A DNA stretch of 64,000 nt from Stictocephala bisonia (GCA_035578905.1 JAQJVL010002215.1:49732-113731); one strand, 5' to 3'. Positions 41,127-55,865 are shown, counted from the first letter of the stretch. Notes: generated by a model not told the origin, from the letters alone. A program made the numbers and translations.

Positions 41127-44100
41127 TCAGCTACAACAATCGTTATTCGTCTAGCACCACCAGGGTCTAGTACACTTAAGGATTCCTGAGTGAGAAGAAC
41201 ATTCCACGAATGGAATGGATATTTTGGGTCGTTTACGAACTGATGTGAGAAGATGAAACTGAACGAAATTGCAGTGATGTATATAAATATTTAAAAAAGA
41301 ATTTGTACAATTGTGACTACAGGAAGAAGTTTTTTAATCTTAAGGATTTATTTAAGAGTTATTATTATATATGGAAAAGTAAATAGTCAACTAGGCAGGT
41401 TTTGTTCTCTAACAAGCTAAACAATCTTAATAACCATACCGTAAAAACAGTCTCATATGTAAGAATGTAAGAATATCTCACTCTACCTATCTATTGGTAT
41501 AAACACCCAATTAGTTTAACGTCATTGCTTAGCCTATTTCAAACGTGTTAATTTCATTTGTTTTGGTTTAACAGCTGAAGATTAACGTTATAGTATAGTA
41601 TTGAAAATGAATCGATAATTATAGTCTGCCATAAAAATTAAACTAATTTATTTTTCACAACACTACCATGAGTTCAGCTGTTTTCGTTAAGTGTTTATAA
41701 CCAGCGAAACGTCATATTTCCCACAGCTGTCTATTGTTGACAGTCGAAAGTAACATTGTTTACGTTCAAACATTTTCCACTATCAACAACTTAATAACCT
41801 TCAAAAGCTTTTAAAAACATTCTTGTTATCGTTTCGCCAACTGAAATGGAAGTGCCTGTGCCCTTGTCGTTAAAAAGTAGATGAGGAAAGGGGTCATCAA
41901 ACAGAGAATAATATTTTGAATGTATTGAATAAAATTCCTAATAAAGGAATATCTATTTACAACAATCATAACAGTATAATTAATTTAAATGTGCATATAA
42001 AATAATCGAGCTGATTTTATAAAATGTTCTTAATTAAATAAAATTTAACATTCCAACATTTTTTATTCAGTAGTGTTGTGAAAAATATCGTTCAAAACTC
42101 AAGTGAAAATGTTTTGCATGTTCTTGACCATTTGAAGTGCTCGACAAGTCTCGCACTTCAAAAATATATGGCCTTGAACATGCAAAATCCCATTTTCCAC
42201 TCTTGTTATGAAATATACTATATTTACAACACAGCTGTTATTAATTTACTAAAATCAACACAGTGTTATCCTCATAAAACAATTTTTTTAGAGTAGTTTA
42301 TACACATTAGTAGCATTTTATCAAGATGAAAATACTTTAGTTCTTCTATTTTTGACCTAAAGAAACGTTGTACACAATTTCAGCTCTCTACCTACATGGG
42401 AAGTTGGAGACTTAGTGATGAGTGAGGGAGCCAGGGATTTGCCTTTTATAAATATAGTAGTAAAAATTCCGGGAATTTTTCTTTTGATTCTATGTTGAAT
42501 TATGAAACCAGGTTAAGGTACAAAATAAATACTAGAGAGAAAAATTCGGAAAAGGTTTTTAAATAAGAGAAAAACAGTTTGAAGTGAACGAACGACAGTT
42601 TTCAGTTAAAATCGTACATGTATTATTAATACAACTACAGTTTTAAAGTAACTTTAAATATATATATTTGATGACGTTATTCATGTCATTGTTTATCTGA
42701 ATAAAATAATTTTAGGAAGGCACCACTGACAACTGAGATGAGATCATGGGATAACCCGAGTAAACACACGAGCGCGTTATACCTTGGGGAGTAGATAGGG
42801 TTGCGATGTTGTTAAACTACAAACAACGTTGTTTCACGGGAACCCAACATTCCACTCTCTCAGGAATAACGGAACCTGATCGACAAACATACAAGAACTC
42901 AAGCACGGGACCGTCGGGAATGGGGGAAATGTGAAGTGTAAGTAAAAATGAAAAACAAACTATGATTTATTTTATGTTTATATAATGATTTTATGGGAGA
43001 AAGAAATAGGTAAATAAGGACGTTCAATTTTACCGGTATGTTGCAACTTAATTTTTAATTATAATCCAGAAACAATGACTATATGAAAGATTTATGGAAT
43101 GGGTTTATTTAGTCTATTCTAGTGGGGTAAAAGGAGGCAGATAACTAAATAAGTCTCAGTTAACACTTTTGGGAAAAGGGTTATAAGTTCAGATTCAACT
43201 CAAATCCACTCATCTACAAGCATTGATTTTCAAGAAAGTATTTCCATTAAAATTTTTATAAAATTCACACATTTTAAATTGAATAGATAAAACTTGTCTA
43301 ACAATTGCCACTATTTAAAATAGATACCGGTGAAAACATATTGCCAACCTATTTTTATAAATTTAGGTTAGGCTGAATGTGAATGGTTTTATGACTAAAA
43401 TTGACTAAAAATACCTACAGCTTTACTTGGGATCTAAACCACGTAGTGTTGGTCTGATTTTCAGCTGTTTGACAAGCCTAACACTCAGGTTTCTTCACTA
43501 CGCAACAACTGGAACCTGCCTATCACCCAACACGGACACTCCAGACTTTTATAGTAGTTTATACGTCGATGGAAATACTATACTATTCAGCTGACACTGT
43601 ATAAGTATTAAGAGGACCGAGCATAGATCATATCGCCTATAATCTCCAAAACACTTTAACCCCAAGTAGCTGGATTACAACACTACGCCAATAGTTTAAT
43701 GTACATATTACTACAAGTAGACATTATTCTAATTTATATTCTAATATTTAATACCTATTAAACATTATTTTAATATAATATTCATTATTTTATTTTATAC
43801 TGCATCCAAAGACTTTTCAGCTCTTGCTTTTATTGGAATTATTTGTAGTATTGAATTTGTATAAAATATTATTTTAAATACATACGATCATATGTGATTT
43901 AATTTTATTACTACAGATATAAATGTTTAATATACCGATATTTTACTGCAGTAAATGTTTATATTTGGCATATATATACTGTATGTTGATTTTCATTGTA
44001 AACGTTAATATCGAGAAATTTGAATTCGATGCAAGCTTTAACAGCATTTCCCTATAAGTTTAGCTTCACTGAACTTCACTTCTGACCGTCTCTTTAGATC

Positions 44101-46788
44101 AGTTATATATTGGTTGGGGTAAGCTTTCAGAAAGGTTAAAATTGAAGATACTTAGTGGGGAAATAATCAAATATGGCTTACTCGATATTAGCTTCTACGA
44201 TATGTGGCTGGGGTTAGGCCAATCACGGGTTCATGGCCAAAAGCCATTTTAAGTTCGTCATATCTGAACTTCTGAAAATCATTAAATTCGTACAATGGAG
44301 GTAAGATTGAAATAGATTGGTAATACATTTAATCGTACACTTTTTAATCTGTCACCTTTAAACTTAAAATTAAAATTTAACTGGACAAAACAAAAGACCT
44401 ATTCACGTGAATCCTTCATTATATAAAACGTATGACGAAAATGTATAAATAATATCTTTAAACAGCACTTATGTTCAATTCATGATTGATAGAAAAAAAC
44501 AAAATTGGAATCTAAAACTTAAATGTATACATTATTACTACACAACAGCAAATTATTATTCGGTTATAAAGAAACAATGTTTCATTTATACTAAAAACTA
44601 AATAAAAGTATAAAGCACAACTAAGCTGTAATTTGCGGTCATAATTTTTAATCTCCCAATTATTCATTATTTAGACAGTATAAATAATATTTATGATCAA
44701 ACGGACATCTAAAGATTATTCTCTTTAGGATGGAATACAACAGAAAACTATAATTATAAAAAGAGATAACAATTATACATCCACGGTATTATAATATAAA
44801 AATTTACAATTAAAAAAATATATATATAGTATGGTTCCGCAGGATGCCAATTCATTAAAACCACCATGACACGTAAATTCCTACATTTCCAGAGTATGAA
44901 ATCATAAAACTGTGTGGGAATCAAAACAGCAATTCTCTTGAAAGAGTTGTCCGTACGATACGATTTCATGTAACAACACTCTTGCTGTAAAGTTGAGACA
45001 TTTTGACTCAAAAGTACCGAACCTTGAACAAGTTGGGCAATAACTATAACCGAAACGTCCTGTTGCAGTTCCACCATTCTGACAATACTTTTACTGCATG
45101 GACAGTTGTAGTAAGAGTTCTGGAAATTGGTTATCATTTTAACTGATTAAATTTGCAGAGGTAATTTTTTTACTAAAAATAACCACTCTTCAACTGAAGG
45201 AATGTTAGTCGAAATACGTTATTTGTATAAATTTAGATTTTCCGTTAAATAAAAAGCTATACGCCAAATTGAAAAGTATAAAAACATTAATTAATCTGGT
45301 ATTCAGTTCAAAAGCTGTAAAATTAAAAATTATAAGTCAAAGAATAAAATTGAATCCTTCAACTGCTAGCATTTACTTTATTTAAATTTATAAGCTTTAA
45401 ATGTCTGAATTCACAAACTTCAAACAGATATTTCTTTTTCTACTGTATTTTTCCACAACAATGTTAAATAAAGAAGATATACGCATTGTAGTTGTTAACC
45501 GTGATCAAATTAAGTTACAACCGTGGTCAGCTAGGGCAGAATACAGGATCAACTTGGGTAGCACAGGTTAAGTTAGGTTAGGTTAGGTTAACATCTTTTT
45601 AAACAATGTTGTGGCATACATTTGGGAGGCATATAACTGATTTTGACGGAATCAGTTGTATGGAAAGTTCACTTAACTACACGGTTTTTATGAGCATAAA
45701 TATTAATAAATTTCAATAAAATATGTGTCAGTTGGCTAGACTCGAGTGCAGTGGGTGAAACTAAATTTATAGGGTAATAGTATTGTGAGACAAAACAACA
45801 ATAATTAATTATATACGGTTAATAATGTGATTAGAAGTAAGTATTCGTTTTATTGCAACACTCCTTTTTGTTTATATTTTTATATTCTTAATCAGTTAAA
45901 ATATAATTTCGAGAATCTTAACCCATCCATTGGATAATTTTAAAATATTACCTCAAAAAACAAGCATTTTTCAATTTTTTTCTTATCACAAGAAAATTTG
46001 TATATAAAATTGTTATGATCAAACTTATATAAGTTACTAAATCAATGGAGTAACATCTATTATAATTTTAGTATTACTATTCTAAAATGTTAAATATAAC
46101 AAAAGTGAGTAAATACTAAGTCACATAGCCATGTTTTCAATAGTGGATATTCACAAATATTATAAATAAACGGAAAATAGTTGTCAAAAGTATAAAAAAA
46201 TAAAATAAATTGTGTAGTAATCATATTAATTAATTTATTTCGAAAAGTAAAATTAATATAATATTCGTTTATCTAATGCTCACTTATATTAACACTTTCT
46301 GAAGTGTTGTAAAACATAATTAGACTAGAAGACTAACGTTTTAAACTTTACCCACCTTTACCTGTAACGTTTGGTGAAGCTCTCAGCACATAAGTCACTT
46401 AATTATTCACCACTAATTTGGAAATTCACTCAACTTATTACGACAACAATTAATAGATTAACGAACCAATCATAATTAACTGTCCCAAGCTGATTTCGTC
46501 TTAGACACGACGAAAATCAAGATAAAATAACCTCAAAACAGAACCAACTAAGATATTAGACCAGTTTGGTGACCAACGATACTAGCGCTCTAGTTTCCGC
46601 CAGCCGCCACCGCTTGCCTTTCAAACAGCTGTAATCTCAGATCAGCCTCTCATTGATGAATAGGTTTAATAGAAAATATGCACTGTCGTTAGTGATGTCT
46701 TTGTCTAAATAGATTCCTTGTTAGTACTCTATACAATTTGGAAAAATGATGTTCTACATATTAAATGAATTCTTTAATTGTTCAAAGA
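41127..46788. other. Host intergenic DNA between the two copies
   Basis: No supported gene in 5.7 kb of AT-rich DNA. The longest frame (44754-45137, minus, 127 codons) has no recognisable domain. Copy 2 seems to lack 41127-41530, because its sequence jumps at 62229 to a CCTATTTCAAACGT motif found here at about 41533. TTAGGTTAGGTTAGG at 45574-45588 is three units of the insect telomere repeat, probably chance or a scar. Confidence 0.6.
43400..43690. repeat. Interspersed repeat family R1, diverged copy
   Basis: Similar in order to 15985-16275 (for example CACGGACACTCCAGACTT and CCAAGTAGCTGG). Confidence 0.5.
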
Positions 46789-47046
46789 TTGGTCGGTAGC
46801 GTAGTTGGTTCAATCCCAGCTTCATGTGCTAAAGGTTGTCAGTTCGATCCCAATCAGAGTCATAATACATTTTGAGAAGGATCAGCTGATAACCACCGGC
46901 TGTTCATTTGTCATTGGGCTATCAATTAATGACACTTTCTAAGGAATATTCGGCCTTAGTTTGTAACAATGACTACATTCGCTCATCAACACTCATTCGA
47001 AATACATATTCGCCCATATCTTGACGATCGGCGTCTTATGAATAAA

Positions 47047-47077
<31 letters not shown>

Positions 47078-47080
47078 AAA
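46789..47080 (+). mobile_element. tRNA-derived SINE with (AAAT)n tail
   Basis: The head TCGGTAGCGTAGTTGG matches an RNA polymerase III A box and GTTGTCAGTTCGATCCC, about 35 bp later, a B box. A ~200-bp body follows and a simple AAATA tail at 47041-47080. The layout is that of a SINE; mobility depends on a LINE partner. Confidence 0.75.
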
Positions 47081-47084
47081 ACAA

Positions 47085-47735
47085 GATCCAGGATTAATTT
47101 ATTGACACAATATGAACTGTCACAGTTTTCTTTGCAAGTCATATTACAAAAATATCATCATTAATCAAGAACATACAAAATACACAAATAACGTCATAAG
47201 TAAATTAATTCTAAGACAATTTTTAACTATAGCCTACACTTAAGCCGATCTTGACATTTATTTTATTACAGTAAGAGCTGCTATAATAAGAAAAATATTT
47301 AGGGTAGTTAAATAAAAATAAAACAGCCAACATCACCCCTTAAGGCTGCATAAGAGCTTCATTGATAGTAAAGAAAGCCCTCCCGACCAAATGGCTCCTC
47401 AAACATGTTTTCAGCTGAGATATACTATTGATTGTTTTTATATTTTGAGGGAGAAGATTACAATATTTAGGGCCAAAATTAAAAACAGAATTTTTAAAAA
47501 GATCCAGATTGCACTTTTCAATGGTAAAATTGTTTTTACATCTAGTATTGTAGTTATGATTATGGATAGGGAATTTGATTTTATTTTTAAAAACATATAC
47601 CACCACCTCATATATTAAAAGGCTGGGTAGTGTGAGGATGCCACTCGCCCGAAAGAGCTCCCTACAGCTGGCCCTGTAATCCAGACCCCAGACAATCCTT
47701 AGCGCCCTCTGAAGGATAAATATTCGATTAAATAA
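47085..47735 (-). mobile_element. 3' fragment of a non-LTR retrotransposon (LINE)
   Basis: Read on the minus strand, the sequence encodes FILQRALRIVWGLDYRASC, ELFRASGILTLPSLLIYE, NHNYNTRCKNNF and LLPQNIKTINSISQLKTCLR, ending at the stop at 47340-47342. This is the C-terminal end of a reverse transcriptase ORF2 of the Jockey/I/CR1-like type (NYNTR, LPxxIK, ILTLPS). The rest to 47085 is 3' UTR. All upstream domains are missing: a typical 5' truncation. It abuts the SINE tail. Confidence 0.8.
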
Positions 47736-50399
47736 ATTGTGATATTATTCTGCTGAAAATAAGATCAACATTTAAATATTTTGACTTTGTGTAGCTATTG
47801 TCTTTATGTTTTTTATAGTTAATATGTGCAATTTAATATTTATGTTTACTAAATATTATAAATTATTATTTTTATACAATTTTTCAAACTGTGTAAATGG
47901 TAAAGTATGAAAAAATAAATATAATATTATAAATAAACTAGTTACTTTCTTTTCATTTAAGGGATTCTATCGGAGATATAGTCATAATAAACACACGAGG
48001 TTTTTAATAAACCCAACATTGCATGGAGATTATTTACTCTATAATATATATTGTACTCCATTTCTACACTAATTAAAAATACCGTACATGATATGAATAT
48101 TAATAAAAATAGATAAATACGTATAGAGCCATATTTTTAACTATATTTCTACGTATTTTAGAATAGAATGTTTTGAATGTTTTTTAATGTTAAAAATATC
48201 TTCTGTTCAACAGAAATTTATGATGGAACCTCTTTAAAATCGCCTTAAGTGACTAGCCTTATTCCAATGAAATCTATTTGTATAAGTTTGACACACACTT
48301 ACGTAGGCCGATAGTTACGATTTGATTTTATTTTTAACTCCTTCAATCATTTACAATACCAATATAAAATTTAAAACCTAAATTAGTGTATTTAAGTAAA
48401 AAAAGCACAATTTAAATTTAAAAATAAACGATTTAATGAAGTCGATAAAAGCAGAAGAAAATTAACGGATTGCAATAAATGTATTAAGGAAAAAGAAATA
48501 ATACTTTTTTGAGTAAATTAAAGATGTGTTTATTAGATTATTTTAAGCAACTGTACCTTTATAAATACATTTTTACTGGTTATTATTGTATTAGTGTTAT
48601 TCATATAAGAAGCACACGTCATACTGTGTTTGTTTTCATAAGTACAAACCAAATGTAAATACAAAACTTTAACAGTTTAACGTATGTATTTTCTGTTGAC
48701 ATTAGTTCATGAAATAATGTCGCCATTGTAAAATAATATTGTAATAAAATGCAAAATAATGCAAACATTATTTGGCATTTTTGTAACACAGTAAAAGCCA
48801 ATTTTGATTAGATTTACAGTTGATACTGAACTATTAAAAATAATGAATGAGACAGAAGTTATTAATTATTTCAAATCTTTAATTGTTAGTTCAAATCAAC
48901 TAAACATTTAAACGGTAAGTATGTAAGTGACATTAAGTCGTGAGCCAGAATGGTGAAAACCAAATATGGGGTGGATATTACAAACATATCAACGGTAATA
49001 CGCCCCCGGCCAGGGTTGTTCACCCACTGGAAACGAACCTCTAGAGTATTCAATAAATGCTGTATTGTTTATTCAATTCTGTGACGATTTTAACTGTTAG
49101 AGGTTTACTAAAAAAAATATGAACTAATATTTTAGTCTTATTAAAATAATACAACGCATCTTACTTTAATTAAATATTTATAAAAAAAAGTGTACATAAC
49201 ATACGTATAATATTTGTGTGAAACGTTTTATATGGTTAAATATATCATGGTCAGTTTAATTTTTAAATGTATTAATTAATAGATTAGTTGTTTGGATGTG
49301 ATATGTGCATTATAAGGGTAACATTTGATTTGTTTTAGTCTAATTTTCTGGTGTTATTCCCGTGAAAATACAATTTTCTTACTTAAATGTGAGGCAAACC
49401 ACCATTTTACCTATTGATAACCACTAAACTTTCACAACAATTAGTGGAAGAAATAGTTTAGTGTTTTCATCAACTATTAGGAAATAACAAGAGTTTTTTC
49501 CTGTCTGTTTAGCTGATGTATTATTTACTAAAGAAAATACACTAAGAAGAACAATCAAAATATTTTTGCTGCACGACTATGAGGAGAATGATACAGATAA
49601 GAAAAGAAATTACGGTATATAAACAGCAATACAGTACAAGTTGACGTCACACAACACAAATATATTATAATGTCAGCACAAAATGTACAAATATTATGCA
49701 CCTATAAAAAGAATACATGAATTCAACAAACATAAATTCAACCTTGCTGCAATGAAACATTCAAACTATTGTGAAACGTGACAAAAAAAGTGTTGAGTGA
49801 ACATGAGAGCCGTTCAAAATATATTTACTTTTAGAAGTTATCTTAAAAACTTTACCCTGTTTAGAAATTGACACAAAAACATAGATAGTAAATTTTACAT
49901 ACTACATAAAATGTAACTGTAATATATTACCTTTACAAATAGTAAGTAATACATATACTTAAGTTGTTTTAGGTAGTTTTGATCCATTGCGTGTTTAAAA
50001 CACTTAGGGGTGGTCTGTGGTTCACCCAAACGTCTAAGTTGTGGCGGAGATTGCCAGGTAGGGGTTTACTGGCTGTGGGAACACGCAAACAGCGATTTAC
50101 GTTTATATTACAGTGTTGGGAAACTCGCGTTATATTATGCAATGTAATGATGGTATCGTATATGGTGGAATGATTGTAAATATTTGAAAAAATACGTTAA
50201 ATGAAGAACAACTCTACTGAAAACAAATAACACGTTCATGGAATGAAAAAGTATACAGAGTTTTAAAAAATTTGATAATTGTATGTTTTTGTAAAAATAC
50301 AAAAGTAACTAAAATACAAAAATCAGTCTAGCTCACAAATTATTATATTTCTTGTATAAAATAATGATATAATATAATACTAAATTAATAATATAAAAT
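47736..50399. other. Host intergenic DNA
   Basis: No gene, RNA or clear repeat seen. Frames such as 48619-48801 and 49979-50173 are short and unsupported. Confidence 0.6.
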
Positions 50400-51992
50400 A
50401 ATATAAACTAGTTCAATTATAATTAAACATATTATTATTAAATTAAAATTATATGTTTTGAAACTTTATTGGCATTTTTGGGGTCTGGATTATGGTTACG
50501 TAAAAACATAATTTTTAAATTGAAGCCACTACATGTTAAATTAAAAAGGTACATAGTAATATTAGTATTTTTTTCATACGACAACTTGTTTTTATACAAA
50601 TTTACTAGTTCTTAAAAAAGGATAAATTAGAATACCATTAATATATTTTGAATGTTCGTAATATACTTATTTGAGAGATTAAGTGCAAAGAAGTAAATAA
50701 ATTAATACACCTTTAAACATAATTATTTATAAGTGTTCTCGGAACAGTAACATTTTAGTTCGGTAAGGGCTAAATTGTAAATGTCGCAGTTCTGTCACAT
50801 CTGTATATTGTATATAATTCATCCTTCAGTAATAAGATTGTATATTACTCTGTCTAACATCCTCTGACTTGAGCGAGAGAAGTAACACCAAAATAACACT
50901 ATAACGCATGCGCTTCGATACCAAGAAATACTCTTTACATAGTAACATGTCTATAGGCATCACGCTGTATCAGATCCTTTGATATCATGAGAGAATACAC
51001 GGAACATAAATACAAATATTTTGGTGTCATGGTATTAATTTAAATTTATGAATAATAAATTTGTATGTTGTAACCCATTTCGTGAACTGTGTTTTATCTT
51101 CCATAACATTTTAATAAAATAAAAACTATTATTGTTATAACAGACTCATGTCATTGTTTAAACAAATCATCATTTATAAAAAAAGATAGTTAAAATATCC
51201 ATTAACATCATGGTTTTTATATATTTAGTATTTAATCATAGTATAGTTCAATATTTATATAATTAAAATCAATCCGATAGTATATTTTAAAACTATAATT
51301 AATGTTTGTTCATATAATGTTAAAAAACATACCGTGTATAACTGAGATAGCTATCTCAAGAAACGTTCCACTTGATAAATGTATTTTCGTGTGGCTCCAA
51401 CAACAATGTGACACAACAATGTAGGTACAGGTGTCTCAAATATTACTCACGTCTCTGTAATCTACCCATATTTTCAAGTTATAGATAAATATGTCTTACA
51501 CAATACTTTATAGGTGAACATGTTAAGGTTACTTGGTTACTTCTGTATTCATCCCCAAACATGAATACGTCTACTTATATGTGTTTGTACAACGTAAGTT
51601 TCCTTCTCAAGTATAACATGTATACTTGAGCACAATAGAATACATAATATTCTAATATTCTACATAATATTCTACATAAATTTCACTATAAGCACAATAG
51701 AAATCGTTTGAACTTTATTGTTTTGAAAATATCATTATTTTTATTGAGGATATCACTTGTGTACATTTTTTTATGACGCCTTAAGAGATCATAATTTACC
51801 TTAATGTTGATATTGAGCCTATTTCGTGATAGGTTTGAAATTGTATACTTATCATATTTCGTGTTGCTTCAGAATTGAGATTAAAACTAGTTGTTTTATT
51901 AAAATAAAGAGGTTTTGTTGAAAAATATTTAACCAACAAATTTTAAATTATAAAATGAGTAAGATTAATCTTAATTGCAGTATTAACTTATT

Positions 51993-51998
51993 CAGAAA
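51993..51998. other. Paralogous empty site of E1
   Basis: The sequence reads ACTTATT, then CAGAAA, then ATATCATAAAAAA, which equals the two E1 flanks joined with a single (two-mismatch) copy of the TSD. Confidence 0.85.
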
Positions 51999-53934
51999 AT
52001 ATCATAAAAAAAAAACAAAAAAAAAAACAGAGAAAACAATTTAACATTTCGAATTGTATTAGTGATAAGCTTCGTACTACGTAATATTTGTATGTCCTTA
52101 TATCGCTTTTGAATTCGAGTTTCTTTGAATTTATTACGTTGTTTAAGCAGTTCAATATTCGTTGGTTATAAGATACAAGGATTTATAATTTAACATATCA
52201 AATATTGGCCATACGAGGGGTTTAGTTACCTCTATGTTCTCACACCTTAGAAAGACCTTAATTTTTATTGAAAGCTTGCAAGTGTTTTAAGTTTGGTGTA
52301 TCAACTTCGTATTAGTGTTTGAACGGAAGACGGTGTTATCGGTTTAAAATAGTTTAATAAAATGTTTTAAAGTACTATGCTTGGTTTACTTTCTAAATAT
52401 TTATTTATTTTTACTATCCTAAAAATAGCCAGGCCAACCAAGGATCTAAATCTTTACGTAGAATCCAAACCACGTTTAACCGGTCTGACTTTCAGCTAAT
52501 TTAAAAGGCTGATACTCATTTCAATTGCCTACACAACACCCGGGCACTGACTATCCTACCACCTAACATGGACACCCCAGACTTCTCTAGTAGTATCCAC
52601 ACCCGTGGAATCATTGAGTGGACGCCGTGTCGGTATTAATGAAATCGAGCATAGAACCTGTCACATATAATTCCCAAAACACTTTGTCTCCAAGTAGCTG
52701 GGTTTGAAAACCCCACCACTAACGCCTACATTATAATAAAACTAATAGTATTATATATTACACGTTTCTGTGTTTTTGCTTATCATTTTATAATCTGTTA
52801 ATGTATCAGAATTCCTCAGTAAAAAACCTACTCAATAAAAGATTGTATATTTTTGTCATTATAGAAATGGCGGCCATTTTCTAATCTATAGTTTGAAATG
52901 AATTATTTATTTTAACCTCTTTATAATTGAATACTGAACATTTATACTAATTTGATTTCAACCGTGTCAAAATAACTTATTAATCATTAAAAAAACTATT
53001 AATTTTTTGTCAATTTAAGTACGTAAGTTGTTATCAAATTAAATAAATTAGTGAATTGACGTAAATGAAACGTACAGTGTAATTGCACAATTGATGGAGC
53101 CGTCTTGTATCATCTCTTTGTGTAATTGTATGTAAGAGTGTAGGACTTGTTTAATTAGGGGGCTCTTTGTCAAAAGGTGAATTAAAATAACTGGTAAAAA
53201 CGTTTTGTAACTTTCTCTAACAGGAGAAAGGTTGTGTTACATTAATTACCCTCAATTTTAATTAAAAACTGCTTTAAATTAAAGGGAGAAAGATACAACA
53301 AACTAAGCAGCACACGTGAAACATCGTCAATATTATTTATATATTATATTGTATATTATTTATTTATACTTGTCTGAAACAAGTTTAGCTCATTCAGATC
53401 TTTTTAATACTCATCATAGTTTTATTTTTGTGAAATCCTGGCTGTGTTTTACATGTGGTTTATATATGTTTTATATGTGGTTTTAACCGAACTGTCCATA
53501 AATTATACTTGTAATATACAAATATGTTTAAACTTAGTTTCAAATACTAGAAAATATTTATTGGCAGATTACTGTTGGTTTTGAGTCGTAAGAATATATT
53601 ATTTATAGGGGAGAATACTTTGTTTATAGGGAGAGGGGGACATCACTGCAGGGGCTGCGGGGACCTGTGGCACGGAAAATGTCAAAAATCCGGAGTTGGG
53701 CTAGACAAAGCCCCACTACCATTTGTTTCTCCTTGGAAACAGCAGTAAAATACAACTCTCTCTGTATTCGTTAATATTATATGGGATATTATTTATTCAT
53801 ACTTGTATAAAACAAGTTTAGCTCAATCAGCTCTTTTTAATAGTCATCATATTTTTAATTTTGTAAAATCCTGGCAATATGTAGTTTTAACCATAAATTA
53901 TACTTGTAAAAATCAAAAACTTTTAAAATTATTT

Positions 53935-55865
53935 TCAAAATGGCGGCACTGCACATTTTGATCCTTAAGAACTTTTGAAAGGTTAGGATTACAAAAAGTC
54001 TCAAGAATAATTTTGTTTGCAAATGTTATTTTAAATCTAAAAATGTAACTTTGTATGAAATAGGATGACAAACAACTGATATTTGGGTATTTTTGTATTT
54101 AATCATCTACGCGTAAATGTGTACAGTCCGTAATGATGTATTGTCGTGCCACGCGTCAACCACAACAATACATCAGTGATCTATTCTGATTACTTTTATC
54201 CAAAACACTACAATAAATTGATTTGTGACGTTATTGTAATGAAAATGCCCTTAGCAAGCAACCGGAAAGAAGTTGCGGATGATTTTCGTTTGTATTAAAC
54301 TAAAAATTAATTTTAACCTGAAATAGTGATCTAAAACCTTGAAATATTTTAAAATTTATTTATGATGCAAAGCAAGTTGTAGACATAAAACAAGTGAAAT
54401 TAAAAAAAACATTAAATTTTAAATTGAAACTTTTAATTAAATTTATTTTCACATTACAATTTAATTTCGTCTAATTATTTGATTGCAAAGAAGAACACGA
54501 TTGGAAAGTCACTGGCGCACAGCAGACAATTGATTTTTTTCTTAATAATTCCAGTACCTTCAACAATTCTACAAACCTAGAATTTACAACAAATCTAATA
54601 TTTAGGGCACTACTTAATGTTACAATTAATTTTTAGTTTAATAACAACGAAAATCATCCGCAACTTCTTTCCGGTTGCTTGCTAGGAAATGACGGCATTT
54701 TCATTACAATAACGTCACAAATCACTTTATTGTACTTTTTTGGATAAAATTAATCAAAATAGATCATTTTTTGGAATCAAAAACATTGATTTGAATTGTA
54801 ATTGGTATAATCTTACATTTACTTGTAATTAGTGTAAAACTAATAAATATAATTAATTGTATTTATATTTATTAATTAATGTATAAAAATTATGTATGAA
54901 AATTAATTGTAACATTAAGTAGTGGCCTAAATATTAGAATTGTTGTAAATTATAGGTTTGTAGAATTGTTGAAGGTACTGGAATTATTAAGAAAAAAATC
55001 AATTGTCTGCTGTGCGCCAGTGACTTTCCAATCGTGTTCTTCTTTGCAATCAAATAATAAGACGAAATTAAATTGTAATGTGAAAATAAATGTAATTAAA
55101 AGTTTCAATTTAAAATCTAATGTTTTTTTTTAATCTCACTTGTTTTATGTCTACAACTTACTTTGCTTCACAGATAAATTTTAAAATATTTCAAGTTTTT
55201 AGGTCACTCCTTCAGGTTAAAATTAATTTTTAGTTTAATAACAACGAAAATCATCCGCAACTTCTTTCCGGTTGCTTGCTAGGAAATGACGGCATTTTCA
55301 TTACAATAACGTCACAAATCACTTTATTGTACTGTTTTGGATAAAAGTAATTAGAATATATCGCTGATGTATTGTTGTGGTTGACTCGCGCGGCACGACA
55401 ATACATCATTACGGACTGTACACATTCACGCGTAAATGATTAAATACAAAAATTCTCAAATCTCAGTCATTTGTCGTCCAATTTTAAACAAAGTTACGTT
55501 TTTAGATTGCAAATAAGATTTCCAAAAAATGTATTCTTGTGATGATTTTGTATTCCAAACTTTCTAAAAGTTATAAAGGATCAAACATTTCAAAGTGCCG
55601 CGATTTTGAAAATAATGAAAAAAGGTTTAAGGTGTTTTTTTATTTCCGTCAGAAAATGGTTTTATTAATGTGTATATTAAATTTGAACTCTATAGGTGAA
55701 ATAGTTTTAAAAATAAAAAATAATTTATAAAAAATACAAAATTGTGGCTGTACTGGTACCGGAGGTGATTTGGAATTTTTAAATATGATATTAATCTTGT
55801 TTTTGACCCACAATCAATACCAAAATTGAACCTCAGAGTGTTCAGACACAGACACCCTGTAAATC
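53935..55865. repeat. Inverted-repeat (foldback) element in copy 2
   Basis: The forward arm (53935-54620) and the inverted arm (54906-55620 and beyond) pair over several hundred bases, with a spacer containing another copy of ACAACGAAAATCATCCGCAA. The end ACACCCTG (55860) mirrors CAGGGTGT at 19238. No transposase is seen, so it is non-autonomous or the result of inverted duplication. Confidence 0.6.
54906..54911 (-). other. Paralogous empty site of E2 (inverted)
   Basis: On the minus strand: CACTACTTAATGT, one TACAAT, then TAATTTTCATACATAA. This joins the left and right E2 flanks with one copy of the TSD. A second partial empty site is at 54621-54626 on the + strand. Confidence 0.85.

Noticed and set aside
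44754..45137. 127-codon minus-strand frame, longest in host DNA
   Set aside because: No recognisable domain, low-complexity hydrophobic end, no flanking gene structure; such a frame can arise by chance in 64 kb.
45574..45588. Three TTAGG units as an interstitial telomere
   Set aside because: Too short to separate from chance; no neighbouring subtelomeric signs.
49979..50173. 64-codon frame
   Set aside because: No motif, isolated in AT-rich DNA.
53640..53760. Possible gene remnant in GC-richer block of copy 2
   Set aside because: No frame or motif; simply unmatched sequence replacing 17180-19480.
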